Below, piece after piece: positions 24,501 through 36,615 of a DNA stretch of 64,000 nucleotides. How positions within the stretch are numbered: position 1 is the first letter of the stretch; every line of letters starts with the position of its first letter. The notes beneath the pieces are model-generated. The model was not told the origin of the DNA. It ran no database searches and saw only the letters and a program-made list of their open reading frames with translations. This stretch comes from Mauremys mutica (lineage: Eukaryota; Chordata; Testudines; Geoemydidae). A program made the position numbers and the translations under genes. Location: NCBI RefSeq assembly GCF_020497125.1, contig NC_059081.1, forward strand, positions 17,145,105-17,209,104, written 5' to 3'.

Positions 24501-26446
24501 TTCAAGGCAATACATCACGGCAAACATCCCTCCAACAGAGGAAGGTGGGAGGGGACTTCTAGCAGACAGCAAGATAGCTCCTTTAACAGAGGGGCTGCTA
24601 GATAATTATATGAAACACACCCAGCTCACCAGGGCTAAGGTTGAGCTGTCAGCACTCCCAGCTTCTAATGGCACTGGAACATGGAACCAAGCTTGACTCT
24701 CAGACTATGCATGAAGGTGCATAACACTGATGGGACGCCTAAAAATCTACAAATCACATCAATTTTGAGGTAAATAAATCTTCAAAAACACCTTTAAAAT
24801 GGGTACGTGTTGTACGGATGTGTGGGTGAGCATGCGTGCATATGTCATACATACAGAACTGCTGTCGTAGATACCGGACAAGGAGTTAAAATAAACCTAC
24901 GGTATGTTTAACAAAGAATGGCTGTCACCTGAATTTGCAAAACATGAGGGCAAATCACAGCTGCAGCTGTGGGATTTGATATGTTTACTCTAGGTTTACT
25001 ATCCCACAGAGAGTTGAGAAAGATTTTACATTATCCCCTTCTGTAACACAACTGGCTGCATGCTGCCAGAGGCACACCTTTCTGAGAAAAAACAGGCCCA
25101 ATACACAGTGAGTGTCAAGATACACATTATAGAGCCACATAAACACCCCTTTCCAATATGTCCTGCTGTGAGCACCAAACATCCAGGGGACTAAGGAGTT
25201 ATTAAAGATCTTTAAAAAAAAAAGGCACAATAATATAAAATATAACCTGACAATCAGGTATTGGAAATGGACTATGAAGATGCCAGTCTAAGTGCATTTA
25301 CTTATACCCTGAGACCACTAAAGGCCACTTAGAAAAGACAAGCATGATTTATATTGCACTGTGTCAGTCACACACACCATTTCTGATGTTCAAGAGCCTA
25401 TCCAGGCTGTCACTTGAAGAAATTTCTAGTTATTTGCTATTTTGTAGCTCTGTAAATCACATAAATGCTCATATTAGTACCATGTGCTCCAATGGTTTGC
25501 ATCAACAGATCATCTCAGAAGAATTAGGATGATGAATTATTGATAATGCCTCATGTATCTGGCAAACATTTATTTGAAATTCAGGCTCTTGTGATACAGA
25601 ACATGCTTCTTTACAATCTCCAAATCGAACCTAATTTAACTACAGCAAGCACCAAATTAAAAAATATATAGATCTTAGCCCTCGATTCATTTTCTCATTT
25701 CATGATTTCCACAAAGATTGTTTATTATTGATGTGAAATGCTGGAACTGAAATATCCTGTAGCTGCAAGTTGGAAGTCTTTATAACTGAGTCAATGTCTC
25801 TCTGTTGGCGTCTTCTCAATGTGTTTTATTCCTTCTATCGAATAAACAAACAGACCCAGTCTCTAATAACAAACCAAGCCCAAGGATTTTCCTGCATTGT
25901 TTTGACAGATGCTGTCAAGGACTGATTACAAAAACGTGTATACCTAGCTTTAGCAGATATGTATTTCTATGATTTTCCATAATGCAATAGAACAATACAC
26001 AGATTAAATTAATGTTATGGGAAGCTGTGCTAATGACAAGCCTCTAGATATGAAAATTAAGCTGCCATTTAACTTTCCCAGCTGCTGTGACATCCAGTTA
26101 TAAAGGGACCAAAGAACATTCATGTTACCATGACTTAGGGCACACAAAAGACTAGATGGGACATGAAGGGCCAGATTTTTCAAAAAAATCTCAATCATTC
26201 AGCATCTTCTATTGAGACCAGCCTGACAAACCTTTTGGTTAGCTGGAACTCAGCAAACTGAATCCCCTGTCTCCAGTATTCATTAGAGATTCTTGTGTAT
26301 TAACACTTATTGAATAGTCAACCAGTTCTATAGCTAGTCAGATGCTAGCGGACCAGGGGCCAGCTCATGCCAAGGCCTGTACACCTCAACTGAACACTGA
26401 CAAATACATAGCTGGAAACCAGTCTGGCTCACCTGTGTGTTGGTAT
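21536..26446. other. Non-coding AT-rich DNA, no gene seen
   Basis: Long stretch without a recognisable exon. It contains the MITE at 23581-23652 and a similar remnant near 24150-24205. A 28-base segment starting 'tttctagctgttatg' occurs near 22799-22832 and again near 24291-24330 with 'gaaaatttgcctaacatgaa' in both, a local dispersed duplication. Confidence 0.5.
23581..23652. mobile_element. Palindromic MITE remnant
   Basis: The left end 'gggcctaatccaaagatcat' and the reverse complement of the right end 'ggccttatccaaagtctact' match. The middle carries the 'atgacttcagtag' kernel. About 72 bp, with no coding capacity. Confidence 0.6.
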
Positions 26447-26572
26447 TGTTAAAATAGATATTAGGTTTATGAAAATGTGTTTAGATTTTATGAAATGCTT
26501 TTAAGTTGCTACATGCAGTAATTTTACTCTATCTGTGTCCCATGTTATAAAGGTAATATTTAAGTTTTTGCA

Positions 26573-26581
26573 CTATAAAAG
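26573..26581 (+). promoter_or_regulatory. TATA box of the plus-strand LTR
   Basis: CTATAAAAG within the U3-like part of the LTR, upstream of its polyadenylation signal. Confidence 0.5.
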
Positions 26582-27062
26582 TGTTTGCTTTGAAACTGTA
26601 ACCCTCCCCTGCCCAGTCAGGAGAGAAATATTAAGCAAGTGTTAAATACTAGTTTACCACAGGAGGTGTTCTCTTCTGCCCAGCAAAAGAAGGCCCATAG
26701 ACATCAGACAAACCATTGTGGAATATCAGAGGACAAAATAAATTGTTGATTCCACCCCCACACCCATGAAGAGGTGACCTTCATGGAGACTTGTCTCGTC
26801 AGTTTGAACTTTGGAGGAAGGGAATAAAATTCCCTAACAGGAAGAAATGGCATCTTTATGCTGCTTGGACTCTGAGGGGCAAGGATTATTAAGCATAAGC
26901 AGGAGATCCCCTTGCTTGGCCCGGGTTAACCCTAAAGGTCATTTGGAGCTTGCTTATTATAGAAACTTCTATTACCTTTTGGAACCTAAACTGTGACTCA
27001 TTTGTGTGTATGTGTTTACCTGCTTTATCCTTCTAAATATTTTTTATTTCTTTTTCTTAGTT

Positions 27063-27068
27063 AATAAA
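27063..27068 (+). terminator. Polyadenylation signal of the plus-strand LTR
   Basis: AATAAA in the expected R/U5 position, just after a T-rich run. Confidence 0.5.
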
Positions 27069-27396
27069 TCGTTAGTTCACTTATTACAGGGAGTGGCTAT
27101 AAGCATTGTCTTTGGTGTAGGATCTAAGGTGCAGTGGTACTGGTCTTTTGGGACTGGAAGTAATTGTGATTTTTGGTGTAAGGGACGATCTATCACAAAG
27201 CCAAACTTGCCTGGGTTGCAAAATAGATCACATTACCCAAGGGACACACTCTGTGATTCCATGTTACAGCTGTTTTAGTGCCTGAGGTGTTCAGACTTGA
27301 TACTTGGTTGGTGAAATCTAACTATAGAACTCACAACCAATGTAGGGTGTATGCCCTGAAGTTGGTACTCACACTCCTGAACCAGTCAAGAGAACA

Positions 27397-29671
27397 TAGC
27401 ATATTAACAGTTATTTTATAGTCTCCCAGTTCCACAGCCAGTCAGATATTATTCAGCACATATATTATTAAATTACTACTGGTGGAATTCATCAATTACA
27501 TTAAATTCTGCTATTTTACTGGCCCTAGTAGTAAATTACCTTATAAGAAACAAATTGACAATATATTACAATTATATACAGCACGCAACTATCATTCTTT
27601 CAGGCGCAGGGGCCATGGCCTCAGAGGAAACAGGGTCCAGCCTTTGTGGGGAACAATAGGCCGAAGGTATTTCCCTGGCTAGAAGCTTGGATCCTCAGGA
27701 GGTGGCAGATTTTTTTTTCCAAGTCCTAGTGACCAATCTCCCTAAAAATAAAAAATATATATGTATTTTATATAACCTGTAATACAAAAAAAAAAGATTC
27801 ATAGCATCATTTTAGCCGTGCAGTACAAAGTAATGTACAACACATATAGATGTGTGTATTTAAATGTAGAATAGCACTTCTCCAGGGCTCTCAATGCTGC
27901 AAGACTATTATAAATCACTAAAGAGAGATTCTGGATTGAAAAGATAAAGCTCAGAGATGAAAGGAGCACAGGTAAGTTGACAACTACACAGCTGGCCCCG
28001 TGGTTCATTGGCTGCAATAAGAACATCAGAATGGGATGCGCACCAAAACAATCCCCAAAGTTCAGTTTCAATGGTTAAAATCATACACCTCCCTCTGAAA
28101 GGCAAGGAACTATGGTGAATGAGAGGTTAACGTTTTTTCATGTCCTTAAATACAAATTGATTAGAGGAAGAAATGAGCTATGGCTTAGGATCCCCAAAGA
28201 TTTCAATGGGAGTTAGGTTTCTAAATACCTTTGAAGATTTGGGCCTATGTATTTTTAACTCAGGTAGTAAGGACCCGATCCAAAGCCAAATGAAATCAAT
28301 GGAGATCCTTCCATTGCTTTCAATCGGCTTGTGATCAGTGCCCTAACTGAATCTAAATCCTCAAATATGCTGACTAATTTCTTAGCCATTTTTATTCTGG
28401 TGCCTCTTTTCTCTGAAGACGGTTGCCTCTTTTAATCTGAAAAGTCACATCTCTCATTACATACAATACCACCGAATGAAAACAATGCACTTTCCTGTTT
28501 TTCTAAGCTCTTCCACCACTGGGTGCTAATAAGCTACATTGATTTTAGCAGGACAAACTCATGCCTGTTCCCATGCTGTGAGAAGTATTGTAGGTCATTC
28601 TTCTCCCCCTCAATGTCACGAGAAGTTACAGTATGTGATGTTTTCCATTCAGGATATTAGAGCGGGCTCCTAGCTGGTACAGTTGTGATTTCCTCTGTGG
28701 ACAATAACCTTTCTTGTTGATTTCCTAATAGTCTGAGAGTGGTAAAGTGAGAAGAATTAGATGTTCATAGGAGTATTATAGAACAGCATCTACTTCTAGC
28801 AAGGGCTCAATCTGACATTCTGACATTTACTGGAATTACCTACCCTCTGTTTTGCTTCCACTAGATTCTAAAAGGGGTTATGTACTGAAATGGGAATTCA
28901 TTGGGATCTGGACATTTTACTCCCTTAGGCACGTTTGAAAATCCCAGCCTAATGTAATGTACTTTCAGGGCACAGGGAGAGAATTTTGCTTGGAGGGCAT
29001 TACTGATGTCAGTGGAAAGATTCCCATGGATTTCAATGGGCTTTGGATCAGACTCTAAGGACTACGTGTCCTGTTGAAGTAAATGGAAAACTTCAATTCA
29101 ATTAAATCAAGCTTTGAGCCTAAAAGAGAAAAGGCAAGTTCTTTGAGGGACCATATTACAGAGCTATGGAACTAGCACATAAAGCAAAAGCAAAGGGAGC
29201 TATAAATTGCATTTGATGATAAACCAAGAGTTTCATTCAGAACACTTGAAATAATGCTTTCATCCTCCGGTAATATCAAAATCAGTCATGCTTCCAGCCA
29301 AAAGTGCTGTAGGTGTAAGAGATAGGTGATAATACTCAGGGTACTTCTAGCTAAAGATTGTATGAGGCATTTGGAAAAATAAGAATTAAACTAACTGGTT
29401 TACTCTTGTCTATTTGAACTTTAATTACACAGCAGTTGTTGGATGGCAATGAAATTACACGTCTTGAGATCCTTGAATCAATATTTTAAATCATACTTGA
29501 AGCCTCACATGGTTCTTATCAGTAAAAGAGGCTTTAACATTTTTTTCTTTACTCTTAACTTCTTCCCCTGCTCTTACACTGGATGTCCTTGGCAAGTATA
29601 CAATACCTTTTAAAATCATCACCTTAATATGCGCAACTCTCTGTGCTCTCGGTGCTTGCTGATCACTTACT
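27397..29671. other. Non-coding AT-rich DNA, no gene seen
   Basis: No gene supported. A short GC-rich patch near 27600-27690 ('gcgcaggggccatggcctca') is unexplained. Palindromic MITE remnants lie at 28271-28343 and near 29005-29060. Confidence 0.5.
28271..28343. mobile_element. Palindromic MITE, 73 bp
   Basis: 'ggacccgatccaaagccaaa' and 'tgaaatcaatgg' are mirrored by 'ccattgctttca' and 'atcggcttgtgatcagtgcc'. It forms one imperfect hairpin with an 8-base loop and belongs to the same 'GATCCAAAG' group as 23581-23652. Confidence 0.65.
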
Positions 29672-29712
29672 GTCATAAACTTTAAGGCCAAAAGGAACCA
29701 CTGGATCATTTA

Positions 29713-29944
29713 GGTCTTGTCTACACTACAGACCTATAACAGTTTAACTACATCTCTCAGAGGTGTGAAAAATGCACTAACCTAACCCCCTGTGTAGACA
29801 GCACTTCTCCCGCCAACATAGCTACCACCTCTCGAGGAGCTGGATTTACTACACCAACGGGAGAGCTCTCTCCTGTTGGCATAGAGTGTCTTTATTAAAG
29901 TGCTGCTGTAGCGCTGATGCAGTATTTTAAATGTAGACTTGAAC
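29713..29944. mobile_element. Harbinger-type MITE inside the CR1 3' end, 232 bp
   Basis: The left end 'ggtcttgtctacactac' and the reverse complement of the right end 'gttcaagtctacattta' match. Exact TTA target duplications stand at 29710-29712 and 29945-29947, as for PIF/Harbinger. On the minus strand the host CR1 reads '...gagattagac-TAA' before the insert and 'TAA-atgatccagtgg' after it, so the empty site can be reconstructed. It shares ends and interior with 8714-8944. Confidence 0.8.
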
Positions 29945-30550
29945 TTAGTCTAATCTCCTAAATAGCACAGGCCAACAACCCCTCCCAGCACCCCACTCTA
30001 AACCCAACAACCAAAATGAAAACAATGTATTACAGCCCACTGGACATTAGACTATTATGTACCACAGACAGAGAATAGAAGCGGCCAAGATACACCAGTG
30101 CTTGAGGCTCCCTCAATGGCTGTGAAATAATTAAGTGACATATACCCAGATGATCCTGGCAAGTCATTTGCACCCACATGCTGCACAAGAAGGCAAGTCC
30201 CACCCACCCACTCCCACCCACCAACGTCACTGCTAATTTTACCTGGGGGAAAATTCCTTCCTGACCCCTGGCAATCAATTAGACCCTGAGCATGTGAGCA
30301 AGAACCAGCCAGCCAAGCACCTGAGAGAGAGAGAATGCTCTCTGCCACCAAAGAGCACTGGCCAACCCTCACAATGTACCATCCCCAGCCATGTGGCCAG
30401 CTGAAACCTTGAAGCATGCACTTTAGGAACATAGGATATAAACCTGAAGTGAGCCCCAGGGCTGTTGAGGCCTGCCGCCTAGCATCACAAACAATCCTAC
30501 CATACAATTCCACTCATAACATTTGTCCAGCTCTCTTAAAACCAATTAAG

Positions 30551-31566
30551 TTATTTGCCCCCTATGACTCCTATTGTGAGGCTGTTCCAGAACGTCACCC
30601 TTCCAGTTGTTAGAAACCTTCTTCTAATTTCCAGCCCGAATTTGTTCATGGCCAGTTTATATCCATTTGTTCTTGTGCCAACATTGTCCTTTAGGTTAAA
30701 TAGCTCTTCGCTGTCCCAGGCGTTTAACCCCTGGATATATTTATAGAGACCAATCATATCCCTTCTCTGCCTCCTTTTTGCTAGACTAAGGAAGCCAAGC
30801 TCTTCCAGTCTCATCCCATAAGAAAGGCCCTCTTTTCCCCTCATCATCCTAACAGCTCTTCTCTGCACCTGTTCCAGTTTAAATTCATCTTTCCTGAACT
30901 TGGGTGACCAGAATTGTACAAAACACTCCAAATAAGGTTTTACCAGTGCCTTATACAATAGCATTAATACAGCTCTATCCCTACTAGAAATACCTCACCT
31001 AAAACATCTTAGGTTCACATTTGCCTTCTTCACAGTCGCATCACATTGGTGGTTCATAGTCATCCTGTGATTGACCCACACACTCAGGTCTCTCTCCTCT
31101 TCTGTCACTTGCAACTGATGAGCCCCCAGCATGTAGTAGGCATTCTTATTACTAGACCCTAACAACATAACTTTCCACTTTGTACTATTGATGTTTCATC
31201 CCAGTTTCTGTCACTCCAGTCTTCAAGGTTATCCAGATCTTCTTGTATAATGTACTGATCTTCCTCTATATTGACAATGCCTCCCAACCTAGTATCATCA
31301 GCAAATTTCATTAGCACACTCCTACTTTTTGTGTCAAGGTCATTCATGAAAATATTGACTATGACTGGACCTAGGACTGATTCCCAAGGAACTTCACTAA
31401 TAAGTTCCCTCCATTCTGATAATTCACCTATCAGCACAACCTGTTGCCTTCTCCCCTTTAGCCAATTCCTTATCCACCTCACAATGCTTGTATCGATCCC
31501 CATCTTCCCTAATTTACCTAATAATTTCTCATTTGGCACTATGTCAAATGTTTTACTGAAATCCAA
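30551..31566 (-). pseudogene. CR1 reverse transcriptase and C-terminal region, decayed
   Basis: Two minus-strand reading segments match CR1 ORF2. The first (31566 to 31159) reads 'MDFSKTFDIVPNEKLLGKL' (motif A), a motif B region 'EVPWESVLGPVIVN', and 'LMKFADDTRLGG' (FADD at 31294-31305). The second (30964 to 30551) reads 'ALVKPYLECFVQFWSPKF', 'LEQVQRRAVRMM' and 'RRRFLTTGRVTFWNSL', the usual CR1 C-terminal sequence. They are separated by frame breaks, and the GVPQGS-type motif is altered. No functional enzyme. Confidence 0.9.
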
Positions 31567-31835
31567 GAATATTAGATCTACTGCACTTCTCTTGTCTAAA
31601 AAAATCTGTTCTCAAAGAAGGAAATCTGGTTAGTCTGGCATGATATACCTTTTGTAAACCAATATTGCATTGCATCCTCCTTTACTATTTACCTCTCTGA
31701 ATTTAATTGTTCTTTCCTTCACAATTTGTTCTAAAACCTTGCATACTAGTGAGATCAGACTAATGGGTCTATAATTTTCCCCATTCTTAAATATAGGTAC
31801 GGCATTAGCTATTCTCCATTCATATGGTACATCAA

Positions 31836-31884
31836 ATCTATTTGATAGATTTATTTATCTATTTAATAAATCTATCAAATAGAT
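31836..31884. repeat. Perfect 20 bp inverted repeat inside the CR1
   Basis: The left arm 31836-31855 (atctatttgatagatttatt) is the exact reverse complement of 31865-31884, with a 9-base loop. The arms are pure A/T/G/C words of the host CR1, so this is a local inverted duplication that has not yet decayed. Confidence 0.9.
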
Positions 31885-32080
31885 AGATTTATTAAAAATC
31901 CTTGCTACTAGACTAGAAGTCTCATGGGCCAGGTCTTTCAGTATTCTGGGGTGGAAGTGATCAGATCCCCCTGATTTGAGCGCATTAAGCCTTTTATGTT
32001 TTTCTTCCACCTCAAATGTGGTCATTTCCATTTCTAGATACACATTACCATCAACCATACTGTACCTACATAGATTATTT

Positions 32081-35000
32081 CTGCTGTCCTTCTCTAATAT
32101 CGAAGGCCAAGATTTCCAAAGCAGGATACCTAAAGTTGAGCTGAGTGGCCAGATTCAGAGATGCTGAACACTCCCACCCTGCCATTGGCTTTAATGGGAG
32201 TTGTATGTGCACCACACTGCTGGGAAAAAAAATAAAGGTCAGGCTACTAAATCCATATTTAGGCAACTAAACAGAAGTGGTTTGATTTTCAGTGCAACTG
32301 AACATTGTCTCTTCTTTCTCTTCCTCCTCCACCCCCCACATTGATTTTAACACAATGCCATACATCTACATTATATGGTAGAGAAGATAATTAAAAATAA
32401 ACCATGCAGCTTGAACTGCATTGATCACCTTCAGCATTTATTACTTGCTGTCAGTAACAAGAAGAGTACAATCCGCAGCCAGGGAGTAAAGGCAAGACAC
32501 CAGAGGAACAAAATAAATCAAAAAAAGGAAAGAAAAAATATCCAGCTGAGCAAAGACACATCCATGCACTTTTTCTTGAGAGAGAGAGAGAGAGATGACC
32601 AGCTTAGGAGATGCACTGCATTGTGATCAATCTGCCTGTGGTGCCTCTGATTGCATGTAGGTATGGTTGAAGACAAGAGAGTAGAGCATTACTCACCAAG
32701 CCAGTCATTGGGTTAAACAAACAAGGACTGGCACAGCTGACTGCAAACAGGTCTATCAATGGCAATTAGCAGAGCAGACACACAAACCAAAAATGAGTGT
32801 GTTTAGCCAGAAAGTTGAATGGCTGTGCAAGAGTAGAGTCCATCTGACTCAGAGCTGTCATTCACACGCCAACATTTCTAATCTTTTTATTTTCTCAGGT
32901 AAGCTTAACACTCACAGTGTGCACCACTGTTCATTCACAGCCATCTCAGTGAGTTATGGCTTTTTGCTTGGAGATTTCCATAATCTTGGATGTAAGCTCC
33001 ACAGAAGCAAACACTCCCTGGATACCACAGCAGTAAAGCTGATCTCATCAGCAAGGAAGAGCTTATGGTCCAAACCACTGCAATCAAGTCAGTCTGAATA
33101 ATACACACCTGTAAAGGTTGGGTTGCCATCTGAACCTAGAAAAGGTTCTTCTTGTTCAGTCCATTAAAAGTCTCCCTCACTTTATAGACAGAGCCCTTAG
33201 AATTCATAGATATGAAGCTTTATGCTACTCATGTAAAGCTGTCATGCAAGACTATTTTCAGCATAATATTTACAAAATAAATAATGGGAAGTTTACTGCT
33301 GGGGGATTCCACTTTGGATTGCCAAAAGAACTCAGTTTAATTGTTTATAGTAGAAAATAAATGTTATCAAAGTTCATGGAGAAAGTGTTATCTACATTTC
33401 TAAACAAAAAACAAAACAAAAAGGCCTCCATTATATTCCAGGAATGCATTTCTGGCACAGAAAATAGAAGTTTGTACACAATGTCTTTTTATAGATTGGT
33501 CAGGGAGAAAAGGATTGCATTGACTGGCGGCAAAATGTAGCGATTTTTGCAGAAGAATTAGAAGTGACATCAATTTTCATGACATCTGAGAACAGAATTT
33601 ATTTTATTGAAAGAATTCCATCTTTTTCCACTCTGGTTAGTTTGGTTATGGAGACAAACTTTCCCGTTGTTTATTGTCTGGCAAGTTGTATGACTGGTAG
33701 CTATATTTAAAAATATATATGAAAGAGTGTCTCAAAAATCTCAAATATTTTTTCTGAATAATTATTTAACTGTTGTCTCTCTAAAGCAGGGCACGCAAAC
33801 TATCCAACTGAGCATTGTTGTTAGCATTGAAAGGATTTGAAGGCTGCACCTAAACAACACATAAAGCAGCTTGTGGAGACAAGTCAAAATATGTAATATT
33901 CTGTCTCAGCAGTTCCCAGACTGTAGTCCAACAACTATCCAAAGAGCCCTTCTTGGTGGCCATCCAACAGTGGTCCAAAGAGCCCTTCTTGGTGGCCAAA
34001 GAACTGTCTTTTTTAAATAACAAGTATTGGGGCATTGGAGGATGAGAATCATCTATGAGAATCTGTCTAATGACGTGGTTTGCAAATACAAAATGTATAG
34101 AAGCCCTGATCCAAAAAGCCAATATGCTTGGACAAAGATGGAATATTCTATATTGGCTCCTGTAGGAGACTCCATTGGTTCTCATCTTCCATGTTATTAA
34201 ATAAGGTCAGCTTTGGACTGCACTGGTAGGAGTTCTGGGGAATATACCTGCTCAGTGGGACACTGAAGCTATGCCAAATATTTAGAAAAATACTCTTCAC
34301 TCAGTAACAAGAATTTATATTCAACTCTTACTAATACCAATGGAATTTATGCAGCTAAAACCTCATGCCACAATCTGGATTTTGTGTATCGTGGTTTGTC
34401 AATACAGCATTTTCCTCATTAATCTAACTGAAGCAAAAGTGGAGTTCCAGGAAGTTTTGCCATTAACTTCAGGGGGAACAGGAGAAAAACCACATTATGA
34501 AGGTGGTGAACTAATACAAACTGACGTCACATTGTCAGTTAGATACCATATAGTGACATGGGTCAGTAAAGTGATGATTTGGGCCCACTCCCAAAAACCC
34601 TTCCTCATGTGAGTAGATCCATTCACTTCACTGGGACTACTTGTATGCGTAAGGACCCAATCCTGCAAGACCTCTGTTTGTATCATTCCAAACAAATAGT
34701 TGCTTCAAAAGCATTATATTTTACAGGTCAAGCGGTTCTAATATACGCCGTATATAGTTCTCTGACAGGACATCCAAGCTAAAAGAAATTACATTTTAAA
34801 ATCAGTCAGAAATATTATCACAAAAGATTCCGCCAATGTTTTTCAGTGAAAAGACTTGCTTAAAAAAGTCACATAAAATGACACATCTAATCCAGAAGAG
34901 TGGCTCATTTCTTTGCAATATAGGTTTACTTTTTATAATAAAGAATGTTATGAAAAATCAGCATTGCTCCATATGCACTTCGATGGAGTGATGGCAAGTT

Positions 35001-36017
35001 ACACCAACTGAGGATGTAGCCCTTATTTTTAAACCTTATCCAAATATTCAGTTGTAATAGTATTAATAATTTTCTGTCAATTTTTCTATACTGGAAGAAG
35101 TACAACAGTAGGTTCTGTGTTTATACAACTCTATATTTACAGAAGAGTTTGGGCTTTATACACTTTTCTTCATAATAAAGGATACCAAAATGGCACGGTC
35201 TATTGATCTATGCAGGTAATTTTCTGGCCTCTTCACCATAATATCTTAGCACCTTTGCTTTGCAAAAAGATATTAGGTGATAGTAGTACAGGGAGTGTCC
35301 GACAACCATGCGTTCTCAGCAATAGATCTCACAGAGTTTGGTTCTCAAAACTCATTTTGTTGACAGAGTGATCTTCAGCCAAGTGCTATAGGGTATTTTG
35401 TTTCTTCAGTAAGTATCCACTCAGATTGGCGTTACTTTTGAATCTGTGGTGAAATCCTCGCCTCACTGAAGTCAATGGGATTAACACACCCGGTCCTGAA
35501 AATTCTGATAATTTTCCTCCAAAACTGAAAGCATAAATCTCTTCTCAATGGTGAAATTAATCCCAATAAAGAGGGAGGGCCTTTTGCATTACTTAATCAC
35601 TTACCGGGTGGTGTAAATAGGAATTTCATGATGCAAAATAAGTTATAAATAAGATGCAAATGCCAGACGGAATGAACATTTTTTCTTTAAAGAAGTGCTT
35701 GACAGCGCATATTAACGGCCCTGATTATTTAAACTTCTGTAAGGGTTTCATGGTCCACCACTTTTGGCTTGACTGGTTTAATCAGAGGCATACAACTATA
35801 CCCAGCATGCAACTAGCATTCCCTTCTTGAAATTCTTATTTTGGAAAGCAAAGGTCTTTACAGAGCAATTTCCATGAATCTTATCTAAAAGAAAAAAATC
35901 TGCCCAACTGTCAAAAGACAAGATCACACTCATCCTTTTAAAAAGATCCAGGACAACATCTGTCACCTTGATAGAGAAGATTAGTTAAGAGCCTTCACAA
36001 CCAGAGGAAGGATTGTT
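32081..36017. other. Non-coding AT-rich DNA with short repeats
   Basis: No exon recognised. A (GA)n tract stands at 32578-32595. The 25-base word opening 'tccaaagagcccttcttggt' occurs unchanged at 33938-33962 and 33974-33998. A MITE-like kernel lies near 34585-34670. Confidence 0.5.
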
Positions 36018-36235
36018 CTGTGGTTATTAAGACATTGGACTAGAGCTCAGAAGATCTGGGTTTGGTATCTGACGCTGCCACTGCTTCCCTGTGACACCTT
36101 GGGCAAATCAGTTGTCTGCATTTCCATTCACCATCTGGTAATTGCAAAAATGCGCCTTTTCTGAGCACCTTTTGCCCATTTTGTCTATTTCAACTGTAAG
36201 TTCTTTAGGACAGGGACTATCTATAACTATGGATC
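36018..36235 (+). repeat. MIR-like SINE
   Basis: Order of landmarks: 'tggttattaagacattggac', 'cagaagatctgggtttgg', 'gctgccactgcttccctgtg', 'accttgggcaaatcag', then a diverged tail ending 'gtaagttctttaggacaggg'. Ancient and diverged. Confidence 0.65.
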
Positions 36236-36419
36236 AGATTCCAATTCCCTTCCACCAGGTATAGTGGTGCTCCTGGAATGAACAGGACTATTTAAGGAGT
36301 GAGTTACTAATTGAGGGAGAATATCAGAATGTGGTCCTATGTGTCTGTACAGGTCCTACTCAATGCCCCCCCCAAAAAAGGAACAACAATCTCTGTGGCT
36401 TGAGTCAGACACTCTAATA

Positions 36420-36615
36420 TTAACTGAGTAGTACCTTATTTCTCAGATAGTCCCATTAAAACCAGTGGGGTAGATCCTCAGATTATGAAAATTGTCATTG
36501 TTCCATTGAAGTTCAATAATTGATTTTAATAGAGTGTGGACAATTTACACCCCCTGAGGATCTGCCCCAGTGAGTCTATTTGAAGACAAAAGCACTACCC
36601 AAACTGAGTAAGGTG
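36420..36615. mobile_element. Palindromic MITE interrupted by another MITE
   Basis: The outer ends are 'ttaactgagtagtacc...' on the left and, reverse-complemented, 'cttactcagtttgggtagtg' on the right. Both then pair through 'tagtcccattaaaaccag' and 'cttcaaatagactcact'. The middle holds a complete second element, 36470-36566. Confidence 0.65.
36470..36566. mobile_element. Inner MITE, 'AGATCCTCAG' family, 97 bp
   Basis: The ends 'gtagatcctcag' and (reverse-complemented) 'ggcagatcctcag' match. The 8-base flanks are CCAGTGGG (36462-36469) and CCAGTGAG (36567-36574), one difference, consistent with a hAT-like 8 bp target duplication. Same ends and length as 6215-6311. Confidence 0.75.

Larger units (their letters stand above)
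26447..27396 (+). mobile_element. Solo LTR of a second retroviral-type family
   Basis: Begins TGTTAAAATAG and ends in ACA, with a TATA box (CTATAAAAG) in the first quarter and AATAAA about 490 bases later. The 3' part contains 'ggtcttttgggactggaag' and 'gtgatttttggtgtaag', words I associate with a common turtle LTR. No internal retroviral gene is adjacent. A target duplication is not evident, so the exact borders are tentative. Confidence 0.65.
29672..32080 (-). mobile_element. CR1 LINE, 3' half, reverse orientation
   Basis: Read on the minus strand, this is a CR1 with reverse transcriptase, the C-terminal region and a 3' region. The 3' part ends at 'ttggccttaaagtttatga' (29672-29696). It is continuous only if the MITE at 29713-29944 is removed. 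The 5' part begins near 'gaggtggaagaaaaacat' (about 32000) and 'KSGGSDHFHPRILKDLA', the CR1 motif before the palm domain. Frames are broken in several places. It belongs to a different CR1 subfamily from the copy at 16275-17849. Confidence 0.9.

Noticed and set aside
30055..30513. 152-residue minus-strand frame with Gly/Trp-rich sequence.
   Set aside because: It lies in the 3' non-coding part of the CR1 element.
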